Source: Novosphingobium sp. Gsoil 351 (GTDB lineage Bacteria; Pseudomonadota; Alphaproteobacteria; Sphingomonadales; Sphingomonadaceae). Taken from it: a stretch of DNA of 64,000 nucleotides. The notes under the pieces are model-generated. The model was not told the DNA's origin. It worked only from the letters and a program-made list of their open reading frames with translations, and made no database searches. Positions 1-9,910 of the stretch are shown in pieces. The first letter of the stretch is position 1; each line of letters begins with the position of its first letter. The translations under genes and the position numbers were made by a program. The stretch lies in contig NZ_CP046120.1 of NCBI RefSeq assembly GCF_009707465.1, positions 1,827,501 to 1,891,500 of the forward strand, written 5' to 3'.

Positions 1-440
1 TAACTATTTCTCTCGGACAAGAAAGTCCGGCCTCTAGATGCCATTGGTGGCGATCAGTCGCTGCGGCTGACCGTCCGCGATTGCCATGGCACGCTTCCGC
101 ATCCCGTCGAGCATGGCACCACCGTGGGATTGGCGGCAGCTCCTCTGCGCATAATCGCCCTCGTGGCCGAGCATCCTCCATAGGTTGGACGTTTGAGGCG
201 GGGCCGTCACCCCGGTCACGAGCAAGTAGGCCAAGGCAAGCTTGTGCAGGACGGTCCGCTCCACGGGAGCCGTCTCCGAATTCGAGAACGGGGCACGGCT
301 GGAACAGACACGAAATTTCATGAAACTGAAAATTGCCGGCCTGTCGCGCGGCAATTGATTCGGGGGCACTGGACGGAGCTTGGTTCTAGACACCCCCGTC
401 CTGATGGGATGGTGGAGCAGCAGGAGCATCCCGCGACGGG
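1..440. other. Accessory stretch without a convincing gene
   Basis: I see no gene here that I can support. The base composition is more even and less periodic than the chromosome beyond the tRNA. A minus-strand open frame of about 130 codons (429 to 34) has no recognisable motif, no good ribosome binding site and a composition that looks like chance translation. The stretch lies downstream of the 3' end of tRNA-Lys together with a broken gene, so it is probably part of a decayed integrated element whose far side is outside the window. Confidence 0.4.
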
Positions 441-1407
441 CTATCGCAGCGGGCCAACTGAAAATTCGTCGTCGCCTATCTCAACCCCGTATTCACACCC
501 CAGCCGAAGGTGGACAGCCTGATCCTTCGACCGTGCCATGGGATTGTGAAGTGCCGCGCATTCCTTGATCGGTGAGATCGGCCCGCCAAAGTGCAGCGGC
601 GTGTAGGCAACGGCATGAACGTGCTGAAATTCCGGTCGCAGGAAGAAATGCGATCGACCGGATTCTTGCCCTCTTGGTCGATCGTCGCCTTGAACTGCCA
701 GCCGCCGACCGAAGGGGTGTCAGAGTCAGCGCCCACTCGGAAAGTCACATATTGCGATCCGATGGGCAGGAAAGCCTTCGCGAAATCTGGAACAGGGCCG
801 CCGATTTTCGGAGCAACAGGTGCTTCCTGGCTGAGCCGAAACCCTGAAATGGCGATGACGACATAATCGCCCTCGGCAATCGCGCCCGCTTCACAGTGTT
901 TGCGGATGGCCTCGGCCTTGGTTGCAAAGCCGCCAGTCAGTCGCCGCAAGGCCGCGTCCTCGGTCTTAGCGTCCGTTGACCATGAGGTGTAGCCGTCGCC
1001 CTTTTCCTCGGTCCATGTGTCCGACGAATGGGGCTCTGGCGTCGTAATCTCTACCAATAGGCGACCTTCCCCCAGCACAAAGGCAAGATCGAACCCTGGC
1101 ACGCGGCCAAGCGGCTCCACCCGGCATCTAGGAAGGCCGCAGCGAACAGCAGCTCTGAAATGCGCTGCGGAGTCTCGCGGCGAAACCGCGCTGGGAAATC
1201 ATCGTCTAGGAGCATGTGGGCACGCTCGAATGTCGCCTCGCACCACGCCGCTATGTCAGGCCGGAAGTCCGTCTTGCTCAGATTCCGGAAATAACGATGA
1301 TCTGTCTCAAGCTCGGATCCATCAAAGAGCACTGTATATTCCCCCTCAAGAGCATTGCTGTTGTCTTTCCACATCGAGCGGAGGGTCGAATAAGGTGTCA
1401 TCTTCAT
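441..1407 (-). pseudogene. Broken hypothetical gene (two frameshifts)
   Basis: Three minus-strand frames join into one protein of about 320 residues starting at MKMTPYSTLRSMW (ATG at 1407) and stopping with TAG at 443-441. The first frame reads ...LFAAAFLDAGW, the second resumes with VEPLGRVPGFDLAF near 1120, and the third resumes with HVHAVAYTPLHFGGPISP near 640. The joined product is compositionally consistent across both breaks, which argues for one ancestral gene. The middle part has GFDLAFV followed by LLVEITT, a pattern reminiscent of the D...ExT core of PD-(D/E)XK nuclease-like folds, but that is speculative. I do not recognise the family. It lies in the accessory stretch next to tRNA-Lys, so real decay is as likely as sequencing error. 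Confidence 0.6.
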
Positions 1408-1543
1408 CCGACAGCGGAACCTCGCGGCACTAGCGAACCCAATCGTCACCCTTCGCGTTGTTGGCCTGATGCCCCTGTGATGCCCTGAGAAGCATCGGCG
1501 GGCGACACGCCGAACAAAGCCCGCGCTAAGTCACTGACATTTT

Positions 1544-1619
1544 TGGTGAGCCCTGCTGGGTTCGAACCAGCGACCTACTGATTAAAAGTCAGTTGCTCTA
1601 CCGACTGAGCTAAGGGCCC
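1544..1619 (-). tRNA. tRNA-Lys (anticodon TTT)
   Basis: A complete cloverleaf can be drawn on the minus strand. The acceptor stem GGGCCCT pairs with AGGGCTC, the D arm contains AGCTCAGTCGGTAGAGC, the anticodon loop CTTTTAA carries TTT, and the T arm contains GGTTCGAACC. The discriminator is A and the terminal CCA is encoded, at 1546-1544. The 5' end overlaps the last codons of folK on the same strand. The 3' end borders an accessory stretch holding a broken gene, the usual place for integrase-mediated insertion. Confidence 0.97.
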
Positions 1620-2127
1620 GACCGGGTTGGCGGATAGGGAGCGGGGTGCGGCGGGTCAAGCGCGCGGCGAGGTGGGCTATCGTTAGCACCGTAAGCGGAT
1701 CACGCCAGTCGCGGGCGATAGTCAGCGCTGGGGCGAGGACGAAGCCGCGCGTCCGGTAGGCCGGATGCGGAATCGCCAGACCGGGCGAAGCCCATGCGCC
1801 CATGCTCCACAGCACGATGTCGAGATCGAGCGTGCGCGCGCCCCAACGGCGGCCGCGGCGGCGGCGTGCGAAGCGGTGCTCGATCGCCTGGAGCCGAGCG
1901 AGCAAGGCCGGCGGGTCGAGCTTGCTGCGGACGATCACGGCCGCGTTGGCGTAGCGCCGCTGCGACGGACCGAGCGGCGCGCTGGCGACGATCCTCGAGG
2001 CGGCCTTGAGCTTGATTCCCTTTTCGCCATCGAGCGCACGGAGTGCGGCGCGCAGGACTTTGGGCGGCGAGCCGTATCGCGGATGGCGCACGTTGCCGCC
2101 CACTGCGATCAGGTAGCGCGACCTCAC
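1582..2127 (-). CDS. folK: 2-amino-4-hydroxy-6-hydroxymethyldihydropteridine pyrophosphokinase
   Basis: FolK (HPPK) transfers pyrophosphate from ATP to 6-hydroxymethyl-7,8-dihydropterin, the step before dihydropteroate synthase in folate synthesis; it is cytosolic. The protein (about 181 aa) starts YLIAVGGNVRHPRYG, matching the family's N-terminal LGSN-like strand, and has the signature RRGRRWGARTLDLDIVLW, whose two Asp residues bind Mg-ATP. The start is GTG at 2127, overlapping the aguB stop in a GTGA arrangement; an upstream in-frame extension is not needed. The last 12 or so codons (SSVGRATDF and before) are read from tRNA-Lys DNA, so the stop lies inside the tRNA gene. The family usually ends near the preceding residues, so that tail is probably a non-functional extension. 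Confidence 0.93.
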   Translation of the reverse strand: MRSRYLIAVGGNVRHPRYGSPPKVLRAALRALDGEKGIKLKAASRIVASAPLGPSQRRYANAAVIVRSKLDPPALLARLQAIEHRFARRRRGRRWGARTLDLDIVLWSMGAWASPGLAIPHPAYRTRGFVLAPALTIARDWRDPLTVLTIAHLAARLTRRTPLPIRQPGRALSSVGRATDF

Positions 2128-2975
2128 GAATCCTCGGTCAGTCGGCGGTACAGTTCGGGTCGACGGTCGCGGAAGAAGCCCATGCCCGCGCGATGTCGCC
2201 GCGCGGCATCGAGATCGAGCGTAGCAACCAGCGCGCCGCTCTCCTCGCGGCCATAATCTACCGCGAAATCGCCCCACTGGTCGGCGATGAAACTGTGGCC
2301 ATAGAACGTCTGGCCGTGCTCGCTACCGATCCGGTTGGCCGATATCACCGGCATGCAGTTCGACGCAGCGTGGCCGAGCATCGCGCGGCGCCAGATGCGG
2401 CTGGTGTCGAAATCGGCGTCGTAGGGCTCGCTGCCGATCGCGGTGGGGTAGAACAACAGCTCGGCGCCCATCAGCGCCATCGCCCGCGCACACTCCGGAA
2501 ACCACTGGTCCCAACAGATGCCGATGCCGATCCGGGTGCCGCAGACGTCCCAAACTTTGAACCCGGTGTTGCCCGGACGAAAATAGTACTTCTCTTCGTA
2601 GCCCGGCCCATCGGGAATGTGGCTCTTGCGGTAAGTGCCGAGAATCTCGCCGCCCGCGTCGATCATCGCCAGGGTGTTGTAGTAATGCTGGCCATCGCGC
2701 TCAAAAAAGCTGGTGGGGATGGCGATGTTCAGCGTCCGGGCCAGCCGCTGCATTTCGCGCACCGGGGCGCTTTCTCCCAGCGGGCGGGCGAGCGCGAACC
2801 GCACTTCGTCCTCGAGCGCGCAGAAGTAAGGCCCGGCGAACAGTTCGGGCGGCAGCACGATCCGCGCGCCACGCGCCGCCGCGTCCTCGACCAGCGCGGC
2901 GACCGCGGCGATGTTGTCAGCCTCGTCGGGGGCGTTGAGGGCGAGCTGGAGGGCGGCGACGGTGAGCGTGGTCAT
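2124..2975 (-). CDS. aguB: N-carbamoylputrescine amidase (nitrilase superfamily)
   Basis: This 283-residue carbon-nitrogen hydrolase is predicted to convert N-carbamoylputrescine to putrescine, CO2 and ammonia in the arginine-agmatine route of polyamine synthesis. The nitrilase catalytic triad is visible: Glu44 (PPELFAGPY), Lys117 (YRKSHIP) and Cys154 (GICWDQWFPE). The motif DGPGYEEKYYFRPG and the C-terminal FYGHSFIAD are typical of the AguB subgroup rather than of generic nitrilases. The start is ATG at 2975; a longer open frame to 3149 has no family support. It ends in a 4-base overlap with folK, so the two are co-transcribed. No agmatine deiminase gene is visible in the window. Confidence 0.9.
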   Translation of the reverse strand: MTTLTVAALQLALNAPDEADNIAAVAALVEDAAARGARIVLPPELFAGPYFCALEDEVRFALARPLGESAPVREMQRLARTLNIAIPTSFFERDGQHYYNTLAMIDAGGEILGTYRKSHIPDGPGYEEKYYFRPGNTGFKVWDVCGTRIGIGICWDQWFPECARAMALMGAELLFYPTAIGSEPYDADFDTSRIWRRAMLGHAASNCMPVISANRIGSEHGQTFYGHSFIADQWGDFAVDYGREESGALVATLDLDAARRHRAGMGFFRDRRPELYRRLTEDS

Positions 2976-3290
2976 GTCCCCAGCGGTTATTTCGGCTCGA
3001 GCGCGAAGTCCACCGACACTGCGAACCGCGTCAGCGCGGTTCCGGAGCGGATCGATGACGGCGGTGGCGCAACCACCGGTCGCGGGCCGGCAGCGCGCGC
3101 AGGATCGATTTGGGCCGCGGCCCTGGCCGAAGGTGATCGGCAAGCGCAAGCGCGGCGGCCAAGGGCAGGCAGATCAGGGCTAAAAGTCGCATGGGAACTC
3201 CGGGGCGACTGCAGAGGCAAGCTTAGCCTCGCAAAGCGCAATGACAACCGCACCAGCGCTTCCTATCTTATCCGCACGAAGGAGATTTCG
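2976..3290. other. Intergenic region between aguB and msrA
   Basis: There is no gene that I can support. On the minus strand an ATG at 3192-3190 begins MRLLALICLPLAAALALA, a good signal peptide, but the frame then degenerates. A neighbouring minus frame ending at 2987 finishes with SGTALTRFAVSVDFALEPK. If one base were missing the two would join into a small exported protein of about 65 residues. The plus strand carries the msrA promoter region and a strong Shine-Dalgarno AAGGAG at 3279-3284. Confidence 0.4.
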
Positions 3291-3824
3291 ATGGAACAGG
3301 CGATTGTCGCAGGCGGATGCTTCTGGTGCACCGAGGCGGTGTTCCGCGATGTGATCGGGGTAAGCGGGGTCGAGAGCGGCTACATCGGCGGCAGCGTCGA
3401 GAACCCGACATACAAGGCGGTCTGCAGCGGGTCCACGGGCCACGCCGAGGCGATCCGAGTGACCTTCGATCCAGCGGTGCTCGATTACGGGCAACTGCTC
3501 GACGTGTTCCTGGGCACGCATGATCCGACCCAGCTCAACCGCCAGGGCAACGACATCGGCACGCAATACCGCTCGGCGATCTTCCCGCTGGACGATGCAC
3601 AGCGGGCCGAGGCAGCCGCGGCGATCGAACGCTGGAACGCCGATCATCCAGGCCAGCGCGCGGTGACGACGATCGAGGGACCTGCCCCGTGGTATCCGGC
3701 CGAGGACTATCACCAGGAATACTGGGAAGGCGAAGGCCAGCGCAATCCCTATTGCCTGGCGACGATCCCGCCCAAGCTGATGAAGCTGCGCAAGAGCTTC
3801 GCGGCGAAGGTGAAGTCTGCTTGA
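3291..3824 (+). CDS. msrA: Peptide-methionine (S)-S-oxide reductase
   Basis: MsrA repairs methionine S-sulfoxide in proteins and as free amino acid, using thioredoxin as reductant. The protein is 177 aa. The catalytic motif GGCFWC places the nucleophilic Cys at residue 10. Other family signatures are GYIGG, TGHAEAIRV, HDPTQLNRQGND, GTQYRS and the C-terminal YHQEYW. Cys58 and Cys158 are candidates for the resolving cysteines. The ATG at 3291 is preceded by AAGGAG with good spacing. The gene converges on rsmB with only a 3-base gap between stop codons, so their transcripts must overlap or terminate on each other. Confidence 0.97.
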   Translation: MEQAIVAGGCFWCTEAVFRDVIGVSGVESGYIGGSVENPTYKAVCSGSTGHAEAIRVTFDPAVLDYGQLLDVFLGTHDPTQLNRQGNDIGTQYRSAIFPLDDAQRAEAAAAIERWNADHPGQRAVTTIEGPAPWYPAEDYHQEYWEGEGQRNPYCLATIPPKLMKLRKSFAAKVKSA

Positions 3825-3827
3825 GGT

Positions 3828-5078
3828 TCAAGCTGGTGCCGTCCAGCGAGCGATGAAGAAGCCGTCCATGCCGCCCGCATCGACGAGCATGCCAGGATCG
3901 GTACGCAGGGTGCCGTCGGCGCGGGGCAGCAGCCCGGTGGGCAGTTCGCCCGCACCGATCGGATCCGGCGTGAGCGCGACCGCGGCGGTCTGCGCCTCGC
4001 CCTCTTCGGGTTCGAGCGAGCAGACCGCGTAGACCAGCCGTCCGCCGGGCGCGAGCCAAGTGGCGGCGCGGGCGAGCAGCGCTGCCTGCAACTCGGCCAT
4101 CTCGGCGATCTGCGCGGGGGCGACGCGGTGGAGCACGTCGGGGTGGCGGCGGCAGGTGCCAGTGGCGGTGCACGGGGCGTCGAGCAGGATGGCGTGGAAG
4201 CGGTCGCCGGGCTCCCAGGCGAGTGCATCGGCGGTAACGATCCCCGCGGTCAGTCCCGCGCGGGCGAGGTTGGCGTCGAGACGTTCGAGCCGCCGCGCGG
4301 ACTTGTCGAGGGCAGTGACCCGCCAGCCCGCCGCGGCGAGCTGGAGCGTCTTGCCGCCCGGTGCCGCGCATAGATCGAGCGCGCTGCGGCCTTCCCCTGC
4401 GCCGAGCAGCCGAACGGGCAAGCTGGCGGCGAAATCCTGAACCCACCAGGCGCCCTCGGCGAAGCCCGGCAGGTTCCCAATCGCAGTGCCTCGCGGCAGT
4501 CGGACGTGGCCGGGCGCGAGCGATGAACCGCCCAGGCGTTCGCACCACTGTCCGGTTTCGCCAGGGTCGCGCAAGCTGAGATCGAGCGGCGGTGGCTCAG
4601 CCAGCGCGGCGGCGATGGCGGCGGCGCGGGCGGGATGCGCCGGTTCCCACCGCGCGACCACCTCTGGCGGCAGCGTCGGCCGGGCGGGCAGCCGCACCTC
4701 GCGCCGCAGCAGCGTGGAGAACACCCCGTGCGCCAGTCGCTTGGGGCCGCCGCCCAGCAGCGGCAGCGCGGTCGCGATCACCGCGTGAGGGGGCGTGCCC
4801 AGCCGCAGCGCCTGCGCGAGCATCAGCCGCAGCACGCTGCGCGGCTTCGCATCGTGGGGCAGCGGCTGCGCGGTCGCGCTGTCGATCAGCGCATCGAGAT
4901 CGGTCAGCCAGCGCAAGGCTTCGCTGGCGATCGCGATGGCCAGCGCCCGGTCCTCGCCAGGCAGGCCGCGCATTGCGCCACCCGCCTGCTCCAGCGTCTC
5001 GCCCCGCCGCAGCACCGCGTCGAGCAGGCGCAGCGCCGCGGTTCGCGCCGGCTGGCCGGGGGTGTCGGGGGCGTTCAC
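3828..5078 (-). CDS. rsmB: RsmB/NOP family rRNA (cytosine-C5) methyltransferase
   Basis: This SAM-dependent RNA methyltransferase probably makes m5C in 16S rRNA (position 967 in E. coli numbering). The N-terminal third (ALRLLDAVLRRGETL) resembles the NusB-like domain of RsmB. The catalytic domain has motif I DLCAAPGGKT, motif IV LLDAPCTATGTCRRHPD with the releasing Cys, and motif VI VYAVCSLEPEEGE with the nucleophilic Cys. The C-terminus GMDGFFIARW is typical. No ATG is available; GTG at 5078 (NAPDTPGQPARTAALRLL) fits homologues better than GTG at 5120, and neither has a strong ribosome binding site. It is divergent from the DUF1674 gene. Confidence 0.93.
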   Translation of the reverse strand: MNAPDTPGQPARTAALRLLDAVLRRGETLEQAGGAMRGLPGEDRALAIAIASEALRWLTDLDALIDSATAQPLPHDAKPRSVLRLMLAQALRLGTPPHAVIATALPLLGGGPKRLAHGVFSTLLRREVRLPARPTLPPEVVARWEPAHPARAAAIAAALAEPPPLDLSLRDPGETGQWCERLGGSSLAPGHVRLPRGTAIGNLPGFAEGAWWVQDFAASLPVRLLGAGEGRSALDLCAAPGGKTLQLAAAGWRVTALDKSARRLERLDANLARAGLTAGIVTADALAWEPGDRFHAILLDAPCTATGTCRRHPDVLHRVAPAQIAEMAELQAALLARAATWLAPGGRLVYAVCSLEPEEGEAQTAAVALTPDPIGAGELPTGLLPRADGTLRTDPGMLVDAGGMDGFFIARWTAPA

Positions 5079-5149
5079 GCGAAGGGGGCTAGGCCGAGAG
5101 GTCGGCAAAGGCAATTGCACCGGACGGCGGAGGCGCGCACACTGCCCGC

Positions 5150-5308
5150 ATGGAACGCGCCACCCAACGCCCGCCGGGTTTCAAGAAGCCCGCCAACTGG
5201 ACCACTGACCCCGCACCTGAACCGCGCGCGCCCGAACCCTTGGACGACCCGCTCGACCCAACCCGTTTCGGGGACTGGGAGCACAAGGGCATCGCGGTCG
5301 ATTTTTGA
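5150..5308 (+). CDS. DUF1674 protein, SDHAF4-like succinate dehydrogenase assembly factor
   Basis: A 52-residue protein ending DPTRFGDWEHKGIAVDF. That C-terminal block (RFGDWE-K-G---DF) is the hallmark of DUF1674, the bacterial counterpart of mitochondrial SDHAF4, which protects and delivers flavinylated succinate dehydrogenase SdhA during complex II assembly. The N-terminus is charged and Pro-rich (RPPGFKKPANWT), as usual for the family. ATG at 5150 and TGA at 5306-5308 give a complete frame. It is divergent from rsmB and runs into a bidirectional terminator shared with groEL. No sdh genes are in the window, so the assignment rests on the motif alone. Confidence 0.85.
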   Translation: MERATQRPPGFKKPANWTTDPAPEPRAPEPLDDPLDPTRFGDWEHKGIAVDF

Positions 5309-5319
5309 GCTGACGAAGC

Positions 5320-5357
5320 AAAAGGGCCGGGGGATTGCTCCCCCGGCCCCGTCTTTT
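5320..5357. terminator. Bidirectional Rho-independent terminator
   Basis: A perfect 10-bp stem (GGGCCGGGGG / CCCCCGGCCC) with the 6-base loop ATTGCT at 5324-5349 is flanked by AAAA on the left and GTCTTTT on the right. It can therefore stop the DUF1674 transcript on the plus strand and the groESL transcript on the minus strand. Confidence 0.9.
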
Positions 5358-5376
5358 GCTTGGCCGAACGGCTGGA

Positions 5377-7035
<1,659 letters not shown>

Positions 7036-7100
7036 TCAGATTGAGTTGAATGTTGTGCTTGGACCACTTGGACCAGTGTCCTGGGCTAAAAATCCCGGCT

Positions 7101-7388
7101 TCAGGCGATCACGCCAAGAACGTCGGATTCCTTCATGATCAGCAGGTCTTCACCGTTGACCTTGACCTCGGTGCCCGACCACTTGCCGAACAGGACCTTG
7201 TCGCCGGCCTTGAGGTCCATCGGGGTGATCGTGCCGTTCTCGGCGCGGGCGCCCGAACCGACCGAGACGATTTCGCCCTCGCTCGGCTTTTCCTTGGCGC
7301 TGTCGGGGATGATGATCCCGCCGGCGGTCTTCTCTTCGGCTTCGATGCGGCGCACGAGCACACGATCGTGCAGCGGACGGAAATTCAT
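7101..7388 (-). CDS. groES: 10-kDa co-chaperonin GroES
   Basis: GroES is the heptameric lid of the GroEL chamber. The 95-residue protein begins [21 protein letters not shown] and contains the mobile-loop segment [15 protein letters not shown] and the C-terminal block [19 protein letters not shown], all typical. I chose ATG at 7388, preceded by AGGGAG; the frame is open further upstream to 7484 but that part crosses the CIRCE operator and has no family similarity. It is the first gene of the groESL operon. Confidence 0.98.
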   Translation of the reverse strand: MNFRPLHDRVLVRRIEAEEKTAGGIIIPDSAKEKPSEGEIVSVGSGARAENGTITPMDLKAGDKVLFGKWSGTEVKVNGEDLLIMKESDVLGVIA

Positions 7389-7421
7389 GGAATTCTCCCT
7401 AGCCATGATAAAATTGGCGCT

Positions 7422-7448
7422 TTGGCACTCGCCATGGGAGAGTGCCAG
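7422..7448 (-). promoter_or_regulatory. CIRCE operator (HrcA binding site) of groESL
   Basis: The inverted repeat TTGGCACTC-N9-GAGTGCCAG differs from the canonical CIRCE consensus TTAGCACTC-N9-GAGTGCTAA by two symmetrical substitutions per dyad. It lies 34 bases upstream of the groES start codon. HrcA binding here should repress groESL until heat shock. The hrcA gene itself is not in this window. Confidence 0.9.
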
Positions 7449-7508
7449 CGCGGCGCATATGGGTCGGCGCTGCCGCAGCGTCAAGCGGTCTAGGAAACGA
7501 TTGTTACG

Positions 7509-7970
7509 CTATTTGGGCGGGAGCGGCTGCCACAGCTCCACTTTGGTGCCGTCGGGATCGACGATCCAGGCGAACCGGCCGCTGGGATCGCTATCGTCGC
7601 GGCCCACGGGCTTGACCCCCTTGGCCGCGATCCGGGCGAGGAAGGCGTCGAGATCGTCGACCGCGAAATTGATCATGAACTCGCGGGTGGAGGGGGCGAA
7701 GTAGTTGGTGTCGGCTTTGAACGGCCCCCACACCACCACCGGCGGATGCCCCGGCGCATCGGTCTTGAGCGCGGCGCCGCCCCAATCCTCGACCGCGATG
7801 CCCAGCACGTCACGATACCACGCAGCCAGCGCCGTCGGATCGGGACTGCGAAAAAACACGCCGCCGACTCCGGTGATGCGCCCGGGCGCCGGATCGGGAG
7901 CGGCTGCGGCGGTCGTCGACATGAACGCCATGCTCGCCGCCATCGCCGCGATTGTCCAGCACTTCGGCAT
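7509..7970 (-). CDS. Exported VOC (glyoxalase/dioxygenase fold) protein
   Basis: A 153-residue protein with an N-terminal signal peptide (MPKCWTIAAMAASMAFMSTTAAAA) followed by one vicinal-oxygen-chelate unit of two beta-alpha-beta modules. Family features are GVFFRSPDPTALAAWYRDVLG in the first module and FAWIVDPDGTKVELWQP in the second, with the Glu of KVELW in the usual metal-ligand position. A periplasmic VOC protein is less common than the cytosolic form. The substrate cannot be predicted; annotations such as glyoxalase or bleomycin resistance would be over-reach. It starts 16 bases after the inferred true stop of the MATE exporter and is probably co-transcribed with it. Confidence 0.85.
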   Translation of the reverse strand: MPKCWTIAAMAASMAFMSTTAAAAPDPAPGRITGVGGVFFRSPDPTALAAWYRDVLGIAVEDWGGAALKTDAPGHPPVVVWGPFKADTNYFAPSTREFMINFAVDDLDAFLARIAAKGVKPVGRDDSDPSGRFAWIVDPDGTKVELWQPLPPK

Positions 7971-7985
7971 TGCCGCTTCCCCTTC

Positions 7986-9379
7986 TCAAAACGGCAGGAG
8001 TCCCAGCCGCTCCGCGCGCGCCAGCGGGCAAGGAGCAGCGCCGCTACCACGACAAGCCCCACCGCCAGACCCAGCCAGACGCCCAACCCGGATAGCGGGG
8101 TGAGGAAGCCGAGCAGCACCGAAGTCCCGAACCCGAAGATCCAGTAGCCGAGCAGGGCCAGGACCATCGGCATCCGGGTATCCTGCAAGCCGCGCAGCGC
8201 GCCCGCAAGCACCGCCTGCGCGCCGTCGAACAACTGAAACGCCGCTGCGATCGTCAGATACTGGACCGCGAACAGCACCATCGGCGTCACGCTCCACGCG
8301 TCGCTCCCCAAGTAAAGCCACAGCACCAGCCGCGGCGTCAGGATCATCAGCGCTGCGGGCAGGGACATGTAAGCGAGCGCCAGGATCAGCGCCGCCTGGC
8401 CCGCGCGCGCGACCGCCGCCCGGTCGCCCGCGCCGAAATGATAACCGACCCGGATCGTCACCGCCTGGCCGATCCCGAAAGGCACCTGGAAGGCCAGCGC
8501 CGCGATCTGCAGGGCGACCGTGTGCCCGGCCAGTTGCGCCTCGCCGATGAGCCCCATCAGGAACGCGGCGCTGGAGAACAGCCCGCCCTCGGCCAGGATG
8601 ATCGCAGCGATCGGCACGCCGATCCGGATCAGGTCGCGCAGCCGCCGCCACTCGGGCCGCCACCAGCGGCCGAGGATGTGATAGCGCCGCAACCGGCGGT
8701 CGGCGTAGATGATCGCGATATAGGCCAGCAGCGTCGCCCAGCCGGTCACCAGGCTCGACAGCGCCGAGCCGATCAGCCCCAGTTCGGGCGCGCCGAAATG
8801 ACCGAACACGAAAACGTAGTTGCCCAGCGCGTTGACCACGATCGCGACGAACGTGATCAGCGTCGCGAACGCCGGCCTTCCCAGCGCGGAGACGAACGTG
8901 CGCAGGACGTTGGACCAGATCATCGGGATCATCGCCCACAGCAGCACGCTCAGGAATCCGCCCGAGCGGGCCGCCAGGATCGGGTCCTGGCCGCTCGCGA
9001 GCAGGATCGCCTCGCCGTTGGCGACGATCGCCATGCCGATCAGCCCGCAAAGAACCGATAGCCACAACGCCATCCGTACCGAGCGGCGGACCTCGCGCAC
9101 CGCATGCGCGCGCTTGCCCAGTTCGGCGGCGATCAGCGGCGCGCAGGCCCCTGTCAGCCCCGAAAAGCACCACATCAGCAGCCCGAAGATGGTCACGCCC
9201 AGGCTCGACGCGGCAAGCGCCTGCTGGCCGAGCCGGGCGACGAAGATCACGTCGATCGCATAGACCAGCATCTGCAACAGGTTCGCCGCCGCCAGCGGCA
9301 CAGCCAGCCGCAGCGTCGCGCGGAACTCGGCGCGCAGGGGGCTGGGCGAAGCCAGCGGCAAGACGGACGCGTGCGACAT
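7986..9379 (-). CDS. MATE family efflux transporter (frame broken near its end)
   Basis: This is a 12-helix Na+ or H+ driven multidrug/metabolite exporter of the MATE family, NorM/DinF-like. It begins MSHASVLPLASPSPLRAEF at ATG 9379 and shows the paired six-helix halves, with family motifs such as AVPLAAANLLQ and QALAASSLG near the start and ADRRLRRYHI in the middle linker. The uninterrupted frame continues to 7673 and buries most of the VOC gene, giving a 568-residue product, which is too long. Restoring one base around 8012-8025 gives the ending ARWRARERLGLLPF-stop at 7988-7986, the expected length (about 464 aa). I take 7986 as the true end. The substrate is unknown. Confidence 0.85.
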
Positions 9380-9600
9380 AAAGCCGGCCCGGATAGGCGC
9401 GGTCGCGGGGGAGCGCAAAGCCGGCGTCGCACATCGCACGCTTTCACCCGGCTATCGCGGCATTGCCGCAACAGTCGGGGATAACGGCGTCAATGCGATG
9501 TTAACTGTGATTGCCGATAACCATAGTCAAATCTTGCAGGAATTGCGGGCCTCGGGGTCCTGACTCCAGCCCGCTCCTTCGCGAGAGGAGACCGTTGGGC

Positions 9601-9870
9601 ATGACCGATCCCGATTTCGTCCTGCAGGTGAAGGGCTACGGCCTTTCGACCGTCCAGATTCACTACTACCTGCCGGATCATCCCAGCCTGCTGCAAATGT
9701 TCGTGATGCAGCAATACGATATCGCCCCGGCCTTTCCGCGGCTGGACCGGTTCCTCGACTATTGGCGCCGCGAGATCGAAGCCGCGCTCCATTCGGTTCG
9801 GGTCGCGCACAATCATCTGATCGGCCCCGCCGAATGGCGTGCGGTCGACGGGGTGATCACAATCAATTGA
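9601..9870 (+). CDS. usg: Usg family protein
   Basis: An 89-residue protein of the Usg-like family found across alphaproteobacteria. The sequence KGYGLSTVQIHYYLPDHPSLLQ, the block YDIAPAFPRLDRFLDYW and the C-terminal LHSVRVAHNHLIGPAEWRAVDG match the family along its length (quoted blocks are fragments). Despite the historical name, taken from a gene near aspartate-semialdehyde dehydrogenase, no function is established. ATG at 9601 has GAGGAG 11 bases upstream. It stands alone, between a divergent MATE gene and the convergent spt gene. Confidence 0.85.
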   Translation: MTDPDFVLQVKGYGLSTVQIHYYLPDHPSLLQMFVMQQYDIAPAFPRLDRFLDYWRREIEAALHSVRVAHNHLIGPAEWRAVDGVITIN

Positions 9871-9910
9871 CAGCGGCTTTGCGCCGGGCCTGGCCCCGTT
9901 CGCCCTCGGC

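Noticed and set aside
34..429. Minus-strand frame of 131 codons in the accessory stretch
   Set aside because: There is no ribosome binding site, no motif and no coherent composition; it looks like chance.
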